This document shows positions 6,999-15,452 of a stretch of DNA of 41,876 nucleotides, in pieces. The notes below the pieces were generated by a model. That model was not told the DNA's origin. It saw nothing but the letters and a program-made list of their open reading frames with translations, and ran no database searches. The stretch comes from an uncultured Clostridia bacterium. GTDB lineage: Bacteria > Bacillota_I > Bacilli_A > RF39 > UBA660. Location: positions 123,120 to 164,995 of the forward strand of contig CAMBUO010000001.1 in the NCBI GenBank assembly GCA_945871105.1, written 5' to 3'. A program made the translations under genes and the position numbers. Within the stretch, counting starts at the first letter, position 1, and each line of letters starts with the position of its first letter.

Positions 6999-8168
6999 TT
7001 AACCCTCCAAACTTCTAACTGTTACTTTGTCTGAATAAGCAGTCACGATTTTTTTGTATTTTTCATAATAAGATTGATAACCATTTAAAATATTATTTGT
7101 TAATTTATGATAAGGATAAACAATATAGCCGTTATTACGATCAGTATACAATAAAGTTCCTTCAATATTATCAAAAGTTATTTTCGTCTCACCATGATAT
7201 TCTTCTTTAATAATATCTAAAGATGCCATAAGACCAGTTAATCTTTCCACTCCTACTTGACTAGAAACAAAATTACCAAGCGAATAAATAACTAAAGTAT
7301 CACCAATATATTCAATTGGTTCTATAACATGAGGATGGGTTCCTATAATTAAATTAACTCCTAAACTAGCTAAATAATTAGCTATTTCTTTTTGAGCAGT
7401 TGTCGGATAAGATACATACTCAGTTCCCCAGTGCATAGCAACCATAATAACATCAACTTTATCTTTATAAGCTTCAACATCTTTTTTTACTTTTTCTTTA
7501 TCATAAACATTAACTAAATATTCTTTTCCTTTTGGAACAATTAAACCATTAGTATAAGTTGTATAAGAAAGAAATGCATAAGTTAAACCATTTTTTTCAC
7601 TAACAATAATTTTATCTCTTTCTTCATTAGAAGAATAAGAACCAGCTGCCACAACATTTTCTTGCTTATTCCAATAAGCCCTTGAATTTAAAATACCTTT
7701 TTCGCCTTTATCAAGAGTATGATTAGTAGCTAAAGAAACTAAATTAAAACCAGCATCAATAAAAGCATCCCCTACTTCATATGGAGAATTAAATAAAGGA
7801 TAAGTTGATAAACCTAATTCTTTTCCTCCTAAAATAGTTTCTTGATTATAATAAGCTAAATCATAATCTTGAATTAATTCTTTTGTATATTTTAACATAG
7901 GTTTAAAATCATAACCATTGTAATTAGCATATCTATTAGCTGTTAGGTAAACTGTACCATGAATTAAGGCATCTCCTACCATAGCCATACTAACTTTAGT
8001 TGTTTTTCTCGTGTCAACCGTTTCATAATTAATAACAACTTTTTGCTTATTTAAACTTTCGTTTCTTTGTAAAAACCAACCTGTATAACTAGCTAAGATA
8101 ACAAAAATTGTTAAAATTAAGAAATTTTTAACATTTTTTCTTAACTTTTTGCTCTTTCTCTTTTTCAT
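6999..8168 (-). CDS. CapA-family membrane-anchored metallophosphoesterase-like protein
   Basis: A 389-residue protein with a very basic N terminus, one transmembrane helix (about residues 17-32) and an extracellular CapA/PgsA domain. Family motifs are SMAMVGDALIHG, SLATNHTLDKGEKGI, MVAMHWGTEY, IGTHPHVIEPIEYI and VIYSLGNFVSSQ. CapA proteins take part in poly-gamma-glutamate or capsule production in Bacillus anthracis, but most members, including this one with no capB/capC nearby, have no proven substrate. A GTG at 8171 and the ATG at 8168 are adjacent; AAAGGTGG is six bases from the ATG, which is chosen. It overlaps the 3' end of rnr by about 41 bases. Its place between rnr and smpB is unusual for an envelope gene. 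Confidence 0.88.
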   Translation of the reverse strand: MKKRKSKKLRKNVKNFLILTIFVILASYTGWFLQRNESLNKQKVVINYETVDTRKTTKVSMAMVGDALIHGTVYLTANRYANYNGYDFKPMLKYTKELIQDYDLAYYNQETILGGKELGLSTYPLFNSPYEVGDAFIDAGFNLVSLATNHTLDKGEKGILNSRAYWNKQENVVAAGSYSSNEERDKIIVSEKNGLTYAFLSYTTYTNGLIVPKGKEYLVNVYDKEKVKKDVEAYKDKVDVIMVAMHWGTEYVSYPTTAQKEIANYLASLGVNLIIGTHPHVIEPIEYIGDTLVIYSLGNFVSSQVGVERLTGLMASLDIIKEEYHGETKITFDNIEGTLLYTDRNNGYIVYPYHKLTNNILNGYQSYYEKYKKIVTAYSDKVTVRSLEG

Positions 8169-10293
8169 CACATTCCACCTTTAATTCTTCAAAATCAATT
8201 TGACTAGTTGCTTTACTAGCTGCTATTACTTTAACATTTATCTTGGTTCCAAGAGTAAATACTCGTTTGGTGTTACTGCCAATGGCTATTTCTTTTTCGG
8301 AATCATAATTTATTTTTTCTTTAAAATTATCATAACGAATCATACCTTCAACTAAGTTGTCTAATAAAACAAACATACCGTTAGTTGTAAGTCCTGAGAT
8401 AATTCCTGAATACTCTTCTCCAATATGATTTTCCATATATTCAGCCATTTTCATCTTATCAACTTCTCTTTCACATTCAATACTGGCTCTTTCTCTTTCA
8501 CTAGAAGTTAAGCAAATTTCATCTAAAATTGTTTCAAAATGACGAATCTTTTCTTCTGTTAAACCATCTTTAGAAAAGAAATATTCTCTTAATAAACGAT
8601 GAGTCGTTGTGTCCGGATACCTACGAATAGGAGATGTAAAATGTGTATAATTACGAAGGGCTAAAGCAAAGTGACCAATATTCTCAGTTTGATATTTAGC
8701 TTTGGCCATACAACTTAACATATAAGTTGATAATACTTGAAAAGCCTCTGGTCTTTTTTCTTGAATAATTTTAATAATTCTTTGAATTGTTTTTTGATTA
8801 ATACTATTTAGATTATCTTTTATATCAATACCTAAAACACTTAAAACTTGAATAAATTTACGCAATCTTTCTTCATTGACATTCCCGTGAACACGATAAA
8901 CTCCTGGTAAATTACAATTACCTATATAAGTAGCAACAGCTTCATTAGCTAAAATCATAAAATCTTCAATTAATTTTTCCCCTGTACCACGATATCTTCT
9001 TTGAATATCAATAACATTTGCATCGGAATCAACAATTATTTTAGCTTCATCAACATCAAAGTCAATATAACCTTGATTAATTTTTCTTTGTCGAACAATT
9101 TTGGCTAATTCATGCATATTTTGTAAAGTTTCAACAAATGGTTCATATCCATCAGGTGTTAAACCTTCTTCTAAAATCATATTAACTTTTTTATATGTCA
9201 TTTGTTTTCTTGATCTAATAACAGATGGAAAAATATCATAATTAACAAAATTAGATTTAGGATCAAGTTCCATCATACAACTAACAGCAAGTCGATCAAC
9301 CTCGGGATTCAATGAACAAATCCCATTTGATAATTGATGAGGTAACATTGGAACAACGCGATCAGCTAAATATACACTTGTTCCTCGCTTTCTAGCTTCC
9401 TTATCAAGAGGAGAATTTTCTCTTACGTAATAACTAACATCAGCTATATGAACACCTAATAAATAATTACCATTAGCTAATTTTTCTAAACTAATAGCAT
9501 CATCGATATCCTTAGTATCATCACCATCGATAGTAAATATTTCTTTATCTCTTAAATCAGTTCTTCCTTCTAAATCACTTTCTAAAACTTCCGTTGGGAT
9601 CGTTTTTAATTGTTCTTTAACATCATCAGGAAACTCAATATCAAAACCATGTTCTATTAAAACAACTTCGATATCAATACCTGGATCATTTTTATGACCA
9701 ATTCTATCAATCAAAGAACAAGCTGGATAACTACTTTCTTCTAGTAATTTAACAGTTACTAAATCTCCTTCTACTAATCTACTAGTATCACCCGTTAAAT
9801 ATAATAAATCTTTCGAACGGGAAGAATTTAAATAAACAAAGGTTTTCTTATTTTTAATAATAACTTCCCCTACTTTACTATTATTCTTTCTTTTTAAAAC
9901 TTTTATAATTTTACCTTCACAATTTTTGGTATTAGTTTCACCTTTAGTAATTTTAACTAACACTAAATCATCTTGCATAGCTGTTCCTTTAGCATCAATA
10001 GGAATAAAAATATCACTTTCTAAATTATGAACGCGAACAAAGCCATACCCGTCTTTGGCTGTATCAAAAAAACCTTTATACATATCACGACTAGCTTCAG
10101 AATCTTCAAAATTCATATAACGATTATGCTTAGTCATATATAAATCATATTCATTAGTCATTTCTTGAATTGTTTCCATGATTAAACTATCTAGTTCTTT
10201 AGAATAACCTAAAGATTTGATAATATCAATAGCTTCTCTAGCTTTTTTATCACTTAATAATTCAATTATTTCTTTTTTAATTTCTTCTTTCAT
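8128..10293 (-). CDS. rnr: Ribonuclease R
   Basis: A 721-residue 3'-5' exoribonuclease that degrades structured RNA and, with SmpB and tmRNA, non-stop mRNA. A short helical N-terminal region is followed by cold-shock/OB domains (GFFDTAKDGYGFVRV, about 74-88). The RNB catalytic domain carries TIDGDDTKDIDDAIS (254-268), which has the metal-binding Asp cluster, and GVHIADVSYYV. The arginine-rich FTSPIRRYPD segment follows, and a C-terminal S1 domain starts near MENHIGEEYSGIISGL. The tail is Lys-rich. AAGGAG stands five bases before the ATG, and an extended -10 promoter lies at 10311-10339. It is the first gene of rnr-capA-smpB. Confidence 0.97.
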   Translation of the reverse strand: MKEEIKKEIIELLSDKKAREAIDIIKSLGYSKELDSLIMETIQEMTNEYDLYMTKHNRYMNFEDSEASRDMYKGFFDTAKDGYGFVRVHNLESDIFIPIDAKGTAMQDDLVLVKITKGETNTKNCEGKIIKVLKRKNNSKVGEVIIKNKKTFVYLNSSRSKDLLYLTGDTSRLVEGDLVTVKLLEESSYPACSLIDRIGHKNDPGIDIEVVLIEHGFDIEFPDDVKEQLKTIPTEVLESDLEGRTDLRDKEIFTIDGDDTKDIDDAISLEKLANGNYLLGVHIADVSYYVRENSPLDKEARKRGTSVYLADRVVPMLPHQLSNGICSLNPEVDRLAVSCMMELDPKSNFVNYDIFPSVIRSRKQMTYKKVNMILEEGLTPDGYEPFVETLQNMHELAKIVRQRKINQGYIDFDVDEAKIIVDSDANVIDIQRRYRGTGEKLIEDFMILANEAVATYIGNCNLPGVYRVHGNVNEERLRKFIQVLSVLGIDIKDNLNSINQKTIQRIIKIIQEKRPEAFQVLSTYMLSCMAKAKYQTENIGHFALALRNYTHFTSPIRRYPDTTTHRLLREYFFSKDGLTEEKIRHFETILDEICLTSSERERASIECEREVDKMKMAEYMENHIGEEYSGIISGLTTNGMFVLLDNLVEGMIRYDNFKEKINYDSEKEIAIGSNTKRVFTLGTKINVKVIAASKATSQIDFEELKVECDEKEKEQKVKKKC

Positions 10294-10310
10294 AAGTACT
10301 CCTTAAAACA

Positions 10311-10339
10311 AGTATACCACGGATAGATAAGATTGTAAA
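10311..10339 (-). promoter_or_regulatory. rnr operon promoter
   Basis: On the minus strand, TTTACA (10334-10339), a 17-bp spacer and the extended -10 TGG-TATACT (TATACT at 10311-10316), directly upstream of the rnr ribosome binding site. Confidence 0.8.
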
Positions 10340-10362
10340 TTACCCCAATTATTAAAAAGAAA

Positions 10363-10387
10363 AAAAGTAAATCAAAGACCTACTTTT
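10363..10387 (-). terminator. Terminator after the hydrogenase gene
   Basis: On the minus strand AAAAGTA and TACTTTT form a 7-bp stem around an 11-base loop, followed by a long T-rich tract. It overlaps the hydrogenase stop region. Confidence 0.6.
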
Positions 10388-11840
10388 CTAAATAATTATT
10401 ACTTTTACTTCTATCAATATAAGTAGTATGTAATAATTCTTCACTTATTTCACTTAAAGGATTAATTAAATAATCTTTATATACCTTAATAATATCAGGG
10501 TTTTCATGAGAGAATCTAACTTTAACTTTATCATCACGATTATATAAACCTTTTATACGATTCTTACGAATTAAATCTTCTTTACTAACATTTATCTTTG
10601 GTTGACCACCGCCACCAATACAACCACCAATACAATTCATAATTTCAATATAATCGTATTTACTGGTTCCTTTTTTAACATCTTCTAAAACCTCTTTAGC
10701 ATTGATAATACCATCAATAACTGCTATTTTTAATTCTAAATCAGCAATTTTTACCGTTGCTTCTCGTAAACCATTATAACCACGAACATCAGAAAATAAA
10801 TTAGTTTCTAATTCCATATTTTGACCAGTTAATAAGTAATTAGCTGTTCTTAAAGCGGCTTCCATAACACCACCTGTGTTACCAAAGATAATACCAGCTC
10901 CACTTCCTTCTCCAAGTAAAGAATCAAATTTATCTTCTTTAATATCTTCAAATTTAAGATCATTTTCTTGAATATAAGTTTCTAATTCATTTAAAGTAAT
11001 AACTAAATCAGTTCCGGTTATTTCTTTTCTTTTAATTTCATATTTTTTAGCTGTACAAGGAGTAATAGCTACTGTAAACATATCTTCCGGTTTAATATTT
11101 TTAACCTTACTAAAATAGTTTTTTACAATAGGACCCATCATGCCAATTGGACTTTTACAAGTAGAAATATTAGCTAAAACCTCCGGATAAAACTCTTCGG
11201 CATATTTTACCCAAGCCGGACAACAACTTGTAAACATCGGAAGTTTTCCTTTATTTTGAATCCGATAAACTAATTCACTGGCTTCTTCCATAATTGTTAA
11301 ATCAGCGGCAAAAGTTGTATCTAAAACATAATCAAAACCTAATTGTTTTAAAAAGCCTACTAATTTTTCTTGGGTAAAGGTTCCACTTTCTAAATCAAAG
11401 ATATCCCCAAAAGCAACTCTAGTTGAAGGAGATGTATAAGCTATTAAAACTTTTCCTTCTTTCTTAGCTTTAAATAAGTTTTCTAGATCATTTTTAGGCA
11501 TTAATGACTTAACTGGACAAGCTTGCACACAAGCTCCACAATTAACACATAAATAATCATCAGATTCAAAATTCATTCCTTCTTTTTGTAAACAAGTTAA
11601 CTTACAAATACCACAATTAATACATTTAGTATTATCACGAGAAATTGCCACATTTAAAGGATTAATGCTAACTCTTTTACTTTCTTCTTCTTTTTCTTTC
11701 TTATCTTCAATTAATTCAAAATCTTTTTTCGAAGCTCCACATAAAGGACAAACCCAATCATCTGGTAAATCCTCAAACTTAACTTCTTCTTTTGAATCAT
11801 CATAAATATAACCACACAATATACAACGATACTTCTTCAT
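10380..11840 (-). CDS. Rubredoxin-[FeFe] hydrogenase fusion
   Basis: A 486-residue iron-sulfur enzyme. Residues 1-35 are a compact rubredoxin domain with Cys6-x2-Cys9 and Cys31-x2-Cys34. Residues 73-108 hold two [4Fe-4S] ferredoxin motifs ([11 protein letters not shown] and [12 protein letters not shown]). The rest is the H-cluster domain, with FTSCCPAW (203-210), TPCTAKK and [12 protein letters not shown], the three loops that bind the active site. The expected reaction is reversible H2 formation or oxidation in the cytoplasm, using ferredoxin or another low-potential donor. The rubredoxin head suggests an extra one-electron partner, or a redox-sensing role as proposed for non-bifurcating hydrogenases. 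GGAGG lies four bases before the ATG. The maturases HydE, HydF and HydG are not in the window. It pairs functionally with the pfl genes in fermentation. Confidence 0.93.
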   Translation of the reverse strand: MKKYRCILCGYIYDDSKEEVKFEDLPDDWVCPLCGASKKDFELIEDKKEKEEESKRVSINPLNVAISRDNTKCINCGICKLTCLQKEGMNFESDDYLCVNCGACVQACPVKSLMPKNDLENLFKAKKEGKVLIAYTSPSTRVAFGDIFDLESGTFTQEKLVGFLKQLGFDYVLDTTFAADLTIMEEASELVYRIQNKGKLPMFTSCCPAWVKYAEEFYPEVLANISTCKSPIGMMGPIVKNYFSKVKNIKPEDMFTVAITPCTAKKYEIKRKEITGTDLVITLNELETYIQENDLKFEDIKEDKFDSLLGEGSGAGIIFGNTGGVMEAALRTANYLLTGQNMELETNLFSDVRGYNGLREATVKIADLELKIAVIDGIINAKEVLEDVKKGTSKYDYIEIMNCIGGCIGGGGQPKINVSKEDLIRKNRIKGLYNRDDKVKVRFSHENPDIIKVYKDYLINPLSEISEELLHTTYIDRSKSNNYLEK

Positions 11841-11878
11841 TTTACCTCCACACTACATAAATTGTATCATAAAATTAA

Positions 11879-13321
11879 TTAAATAACACGTTTTTTCTCT
11901 TGATAATCAATTTTTTCTTTGCATAATTTATAAAAATCTTCTAACATTTTAAATTGAATAGCTAGTTCTAAACAAGGATGAACTAAATATTCATCACGCT
12001 CCCAAGTAAATCGACTAGCATTTGTAACAAGTGTTCCATCTTTATCTTTTATATCTTGGTAATTTTTACTAAAATCTCTAACAACTCGATTATGAACCCG
12101 ATTAGTTCCTAAATAGAAATAAATTTCATTCATAGGATCAACTGTGAATTGTCCCCCAGTAAAACCACCTGATGCAAAACTTTTTCCTGACATGGCATGA
12201 AATAATTCTGAATCTGCTAAATGAGGATGTTTAGAATAGCAAAGATAACCAAAATACTGAATATATTTTATTTCTTGACCTAAAATTATTCTTTTACCTG
12301 TTCGATTTAAAGCCATTTCTTCTAAATATTTATTATCTAAAACTTCTTTATTAATTAAAGATTTAGCTAAATTAGACATATCAGAAGCAGTTGAAAATAA
12401 ACCAGCATGACCAGGTAAATCTTGACCACCTTGATTTAGTATCCTTGCTTTTGGATCATGTGGCATTCCTACTTTACCACTTAAATCTCTTAAGAATTCT
12501 CCGTTTTTGCTTATATTACCTCCAAATCTAGTTGATGCAACACGATTTAATTTATAATTTGGAACTAAAACATGAGTATCTACTAAACCACAAGGTTTTA
12601 ATATTTCTTGATCAAGAAAATCATAATAAGGCATCTTAGTTACAGCTTCAATAACATATTTTAAAACGATAGCTCCCATATCTGTATAAGGATTATCATA
12701 AGTATCTAAATAACCAATTTCAATATCTTCTAAAACACTAAATGCTTCCTTATAATCCTTTGCTAGATCTATTCTTTTACTAGTTTTTAAAGGTACTTTA
12801 AAGCTTAAAAGATCAAAAATCGTAACTCCTTTTAAATTTTTAAAATTAGGTAAATACTTAGTTATTTCATCTTCAAGAGATATTAATCCCTTTTGAACTA
12901 ATTTTAAAATACTAATACTTGTATATAGCTTAGTAATAGATGCTAAATCAAAAATCGTATCTTCTTGCATTTTAGAGACACTTGGTACTAATTTACCATC
13001 AATTAACTTAACTTCCTCCCTGTTACCAACAACAATTGTTTCTTTATAATCATTAGTTCCATAACTAATAACAACTCCTGGAGTCATCTTTTTCAAATAA
13101 ATAAAATCTTTTAATTTAGATTCTATTTCTGATAACGAAAATAATTTATCTCTTAATTCCTGAATAGTATCATCAGGATATTCTTTTAATAATTCAACAA
13201 CTGGTTTTAATAAAACATAATATTTTTCTTTAGAATATAAATTTCTTTGTTCTATACTCATATTAACATTAGAATTATTATATAATTTATTAACATATTC
13301 TTCTAAAAACTTATCTAACAT
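11879..13321 (-). CDS. Serine hydrolase, beta-lactamase/PBP4* family
   Basis: A 480-residue penicillin-binding-type serine hydrolase (PF00144). An N-terminal helical extension of about 95 residues has no signal peptide, so a cytoplasmic location is likely. The nucleophile motif is SITK within DLASITKLYT, the Tyr motif is YTD in NPYTDMGAI, and a family block LPGHAGLFSTASDMSN follows. The usual HTG-type third motif (GHTGFTG) reads ASGGFTGG, so the His is missing. Such enzymes include esterases and D-amino-acid peptidases; relatives linked to MurNAc recycling in Bacillus (YbbE) are one possibility. The start is ATG with AGGAG seven bases upstream. It overlaps the C-terminal coding end of the C26-like gene by 11 bases. 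A true beta-lactamase role is unlikely. Confidence 0.85.
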   Translation of the reverse strand: MLDKFLEEYVNKLYNNSNVNMSIEQRNLYSKEKYYVLLKPVVELLKEYPDDTIQELRDKLFSLSEIESKLKDFIYLKKMTPGVVISYGTNDYKETIVVGNREEVKLIDGKLVPSVSKMQEDTIFDLASITKLYTSISILKLVQKGLISLEDEITKYLPNFKNLKGVTIFDLLSFKVPLKTSKRIDLAKDYKEAFSVLEDIEIGYLDTYDNPYTDMGAIVLKYVIEAVTKMPYYDFLDQEILKPCGLVDTHVLVPNYKLNRVASTRFGGNISKNGEFLRDLSGKVGMPHDPKARILNQGGQDLPGHAGLFSTASDMSNLAKSLINKEVLDNKYLEEMALNRTGKRIILGQEIKYIQYFGYLCYSKHPHLADSELFHAMSGKSFASGGFTGGQFTVDPMNEIYFYLGTNRVHNRVVRDFSKNYQDIKDKDGTLVTNASRFTWERDEYLVHPCLELAIQFKMLEDFYKLCKEKIDYQEKKRVI

Positions 13322-13994
13322 TTTGACACTCCTTTATAAAACTTTTAAATATTAACTTATAATTAGAATCTTCATAATTATTCTCAGGATGAAATTGAAC
13401 ACCTAAAATAAATCTTTTACCTGGATAATAAATACTTTCTATTGTGTTATCAAGTGATCTAGCACATACCCTAAAATTATTTAATTGAATGATACTTAAA
13501 TGATGCCTACTATTAACTTTAATACTATCTTTTTTTATTATTTTATCTAATAAGGTATTCTTTATTAATTTAATTTCATGACAACATTCTTTATTTTTTT
13601 GATAATGACTTTCATTATTTAAAAGAAATGATTTATCATTATTATCAACATGATTTAAAAGTTGCATACCTAAACATATTCCAAGAGCCGGTATATCATT
13701 TTCAATTACATATTTAGCTATATACTTATCATAAGAATAAATTTTTGATCCTCCTTGAAAGATAATACCATCACATAATTTTAAAATTCTTTCTAAATCT
13801 TTTTTATTATTAATAGCTAACTCTTGATCTTGATAATTATCTAAATCATAAGTTTTATTCTCTGTTGATAAAATACTAATAGGTATACCTCCATATTTTA
13901 TAATAGCTTTTCTTAAATCATCAGATACATAATTTAAATTAGAATTTTCTTTACTAACAATAGGTCTAGTTACAATTCCAATAATCGGTTTCAT
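13311..13994 (-). CDS. Class I glutamine-amidotransferase-like hydrolase (peptidase C26 / PuuD-like)
   Basis: A 227-residue protein of the gamma-glutamyl-gamma-aminobutyrate hydrolase group. The nucleophile elbow is GICLGMQ, and the His/Glu pair is in GVQFHPENN; an upstream DGIIFQGGS forms the oxyanion side. The triad is complete. It likely hydrolyses a gamma-glutamyl amide; the natural substrate is unknown. It overlaps the serine hydrolase by 11 bases, so the two are co-transcribed, and pairing with a PBP-type hydrolase hints at peptide or cell-wall fragment recycling. A TATAAT at 14005-14010 (minus strand) and GGTGAT stand just before its ATG. Confidence 0.87.
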   Translation of the reverse strand: MKPIIGIVTRPIVSKENSNLNYVSDDLRKAIIKYGGIPISILSTENKTYDLDNYQDQELAINNKKDLERILKLCDGIIFQGGSKIYSYDKYIAKYVIENDIPALGICLGMQLLNHVDNNDKSFLLNNESHYQKNKECCHEIKLIKNTLLDKIIKKDSIKVNSRHHLSIIQLNNFRVCARSLDNTIESIYYPGKRFILGVQFHPENNYEDSNYKLIFKSFIKECQNVR

Positions 13995-14042
13995 CTTATC
14001 ACCAATTATATTTTACTATAATTATTTTTAAATTAAAAGAAA

Positions 14043-14067
14043 AAAGATTAAGAATAACTTAATCTTT
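14043..14067 (-). terminator. Trigger factor terminator
   Basis: AAAGATTAAG and CTTAATCTTT form a perfect 10-bp stem around a five-base loop, followed on the minus strand by a T-rich tract. It overlaps the end of tig. Confidence 0.85.
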
Positions 14068-15324
14068 ATTTAATTCTTCTAACTTATCAAAAGCTTTACG
14101 AATTTCGATATCATACTTGATCATATCCATACCACCTAATTCTTTTTGAATATCTTCTTTGGTAGCATTATATTGTTTAGCCATCTTTTCAAGTTCTTCA
14201 TCTACTTCTTCATCAGTTACGGTAATTTCTAAAATTTTAACTAATTCTTCAAGAATTAAACGATATAAAACATTTTTAAATGCTTCTTTTTCTACTTGTT
14301 CTCTTAAATCTTTTTCAGTAGACTTAGTTAAACTATAATATAAATCTAAACTAACTCCTTGATATTTTAATTGTTCTTCAAATCTTTTAATTAAATGATT
14401 TATTTCATCTTCAACCATTTCTTCAGGAATATCAATTTCTGTTTGTTTAGAAATAGCATCTAACATATCATCAACAAATTTATTTTCGATATCAGTTTTT
14501 TTGTGAGCTTCTAAATGTTCTTTAATACTTTCTTTTAAAGTTTCAAGAGAATTAACTCCTTCCATTCCTAAATCTTCAAAGAATTCATCATCTAATTCAC
14601 GATTTTCTTTAGTTTTAATTTCATGAACTTTAACTTTAAAAGTAGTTTCTTTTCCTTTTAAATTTTCAGCATGATAATCTTCTGGGAAAGTTACTTTAAT
14701 TTCTTTTTCGGAATCTTTATCCATGCCAATTAATTGTTCTTCAAATCCTGGAATAAATGTATTTGATCCAATTACTAAACTATAATTTTCAGCTTTACCA
14801 CCTTCAAATGGAACTCCATCTAAGAATCCTTCATAGTCAATGATAACAGTATCGCCATTTTCAACTGTTCCTTCTTTAACAACAAGTTCAGCATATTGTT
14901 CTAATAAATGATCAATTTCATCTTGAATTTCTTCTTCTTTTACTTCTAATTTATCTTTTTTAATTTTTAATCCTTCATATTTTTTAATTTTAATTTCCGG
15001 TTTAGTAATAATTGTAAAGATAAATTCAACATGATTTTCATCAATTTCTTTAATATCAACTTTAGGTTCTGTAACCGGAATTAACTTACTCTCAGTAATT
15101 GCTTTTAAATATGATTCTTGTAAACAACTATCAGCTGCATCGATAAATAAATTTTCGATTCCATAGTGTTTAACAAAAATTTCATATGGAGCTTTACCAG
15201 GTCTAAAACCATCAATTTTAGCTTTTTTATTATTCTTTTCATAAGCTTTATGTAAAGCTTTCTTCCATTCTTCCCCTTCTATTTTAATATTAACTTCATG
15301 TTTATAACTTTTATTTTTTTCCAT
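14059..15324 (-). CDS. tig: Trigger factor (ribosome-associated chaperone)
   Basis: A 421-residue chaperone that binds at the ribosome exit tunnel. The N-terminal ribosome-binding domain has IDGFRPGKAPYEIF, the variant of the GFRxGKxP signature. The FKBP-type peptidyl-prolyl isomerase domain covers about 150-240 (GDTVIIDYEGFLDGVPFEGG through TFPEDYHAENLKGK), and the helical C-terminal arms follow. Length is normal for the family. GGAGG is five bases before the ATG. The promoter at 15344-15372 has its spacer filled by a perfect inverted repeat, a possible operator. Confidence 0.97.
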   Translation of the reverse strand: MEKNKSYKHEVNIKIEGEEWKKALHKAYEKNNKKAKIDGFRPGKAPYEIFVKHYGIENLFIDAADSCLQESYLKAITESKLIPVTEPKVDIKEIDENHVEFIFTIITKPEIKIKKYEGLKIKKDKLEVKEEEIQDEIDHLLEQYAELVVKEGTVENGDTVIIDYEGFLDGVPFEGGKAENYSLVIGSNTFIPGFEEQLIGMDKDSEKEIKVTFPEDYHAENLKGKETTFKVKVHEIKTKENRELDDEFFEDLGMEGVNSLETLKESIKEHLEAHKKTDIENKFVDDMLDAISKQTEIDIPEEMVEDEINHLIKRFEEQLKYQGVSLDLYYSLTKSTEKDLREQVEKEAFKNVLYRLILEELVKILEITVTDEEVDEELEKMAKQYNATKEDIQKELGGMDMIKYDIEIRKAFDKLEELNKD

Positions 15325-15343
15325 AATACCTCCAACAGGTGTT

Positions 15344-15372
15344 ATTATAACTTATTTTAAATAAGTTGTAAA
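15344..15372 (-). promoter_or_regulatory. tig promoter with palindromic spacer
   Basis: On the minus strand, TTTACA (15367-15372), a 17-bp spacer and TATAAT (15344-15349). The inverted repeat aacttattttaaataagtt (15349-15367; 9-bp arms, one central base) fills the spacer exactly. It could be a repressor operator or a chance feature of AT-rich DNA. Confidence 0.75.
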
Positions 15373-15425
15373 CCCTTTAAATAAATTGATGTGTAAAACA
15401 ATATCAGTATTTATAAGCAAAACTA

Positions 15426-15452
15426 GATCTTATTTGCTAGTTTTACAATTTA
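15426..15452 (-). terminator. Weak hairpin at the smc 3' end
   Basis: AAAACTAG and CTAGTTTT can pair across a ten-base loop near the smc stop. No long T run follows on the minus strand, so termination would be partial and tig may receive readthrough. Boundaries are approximate. Confidence 0.4.
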
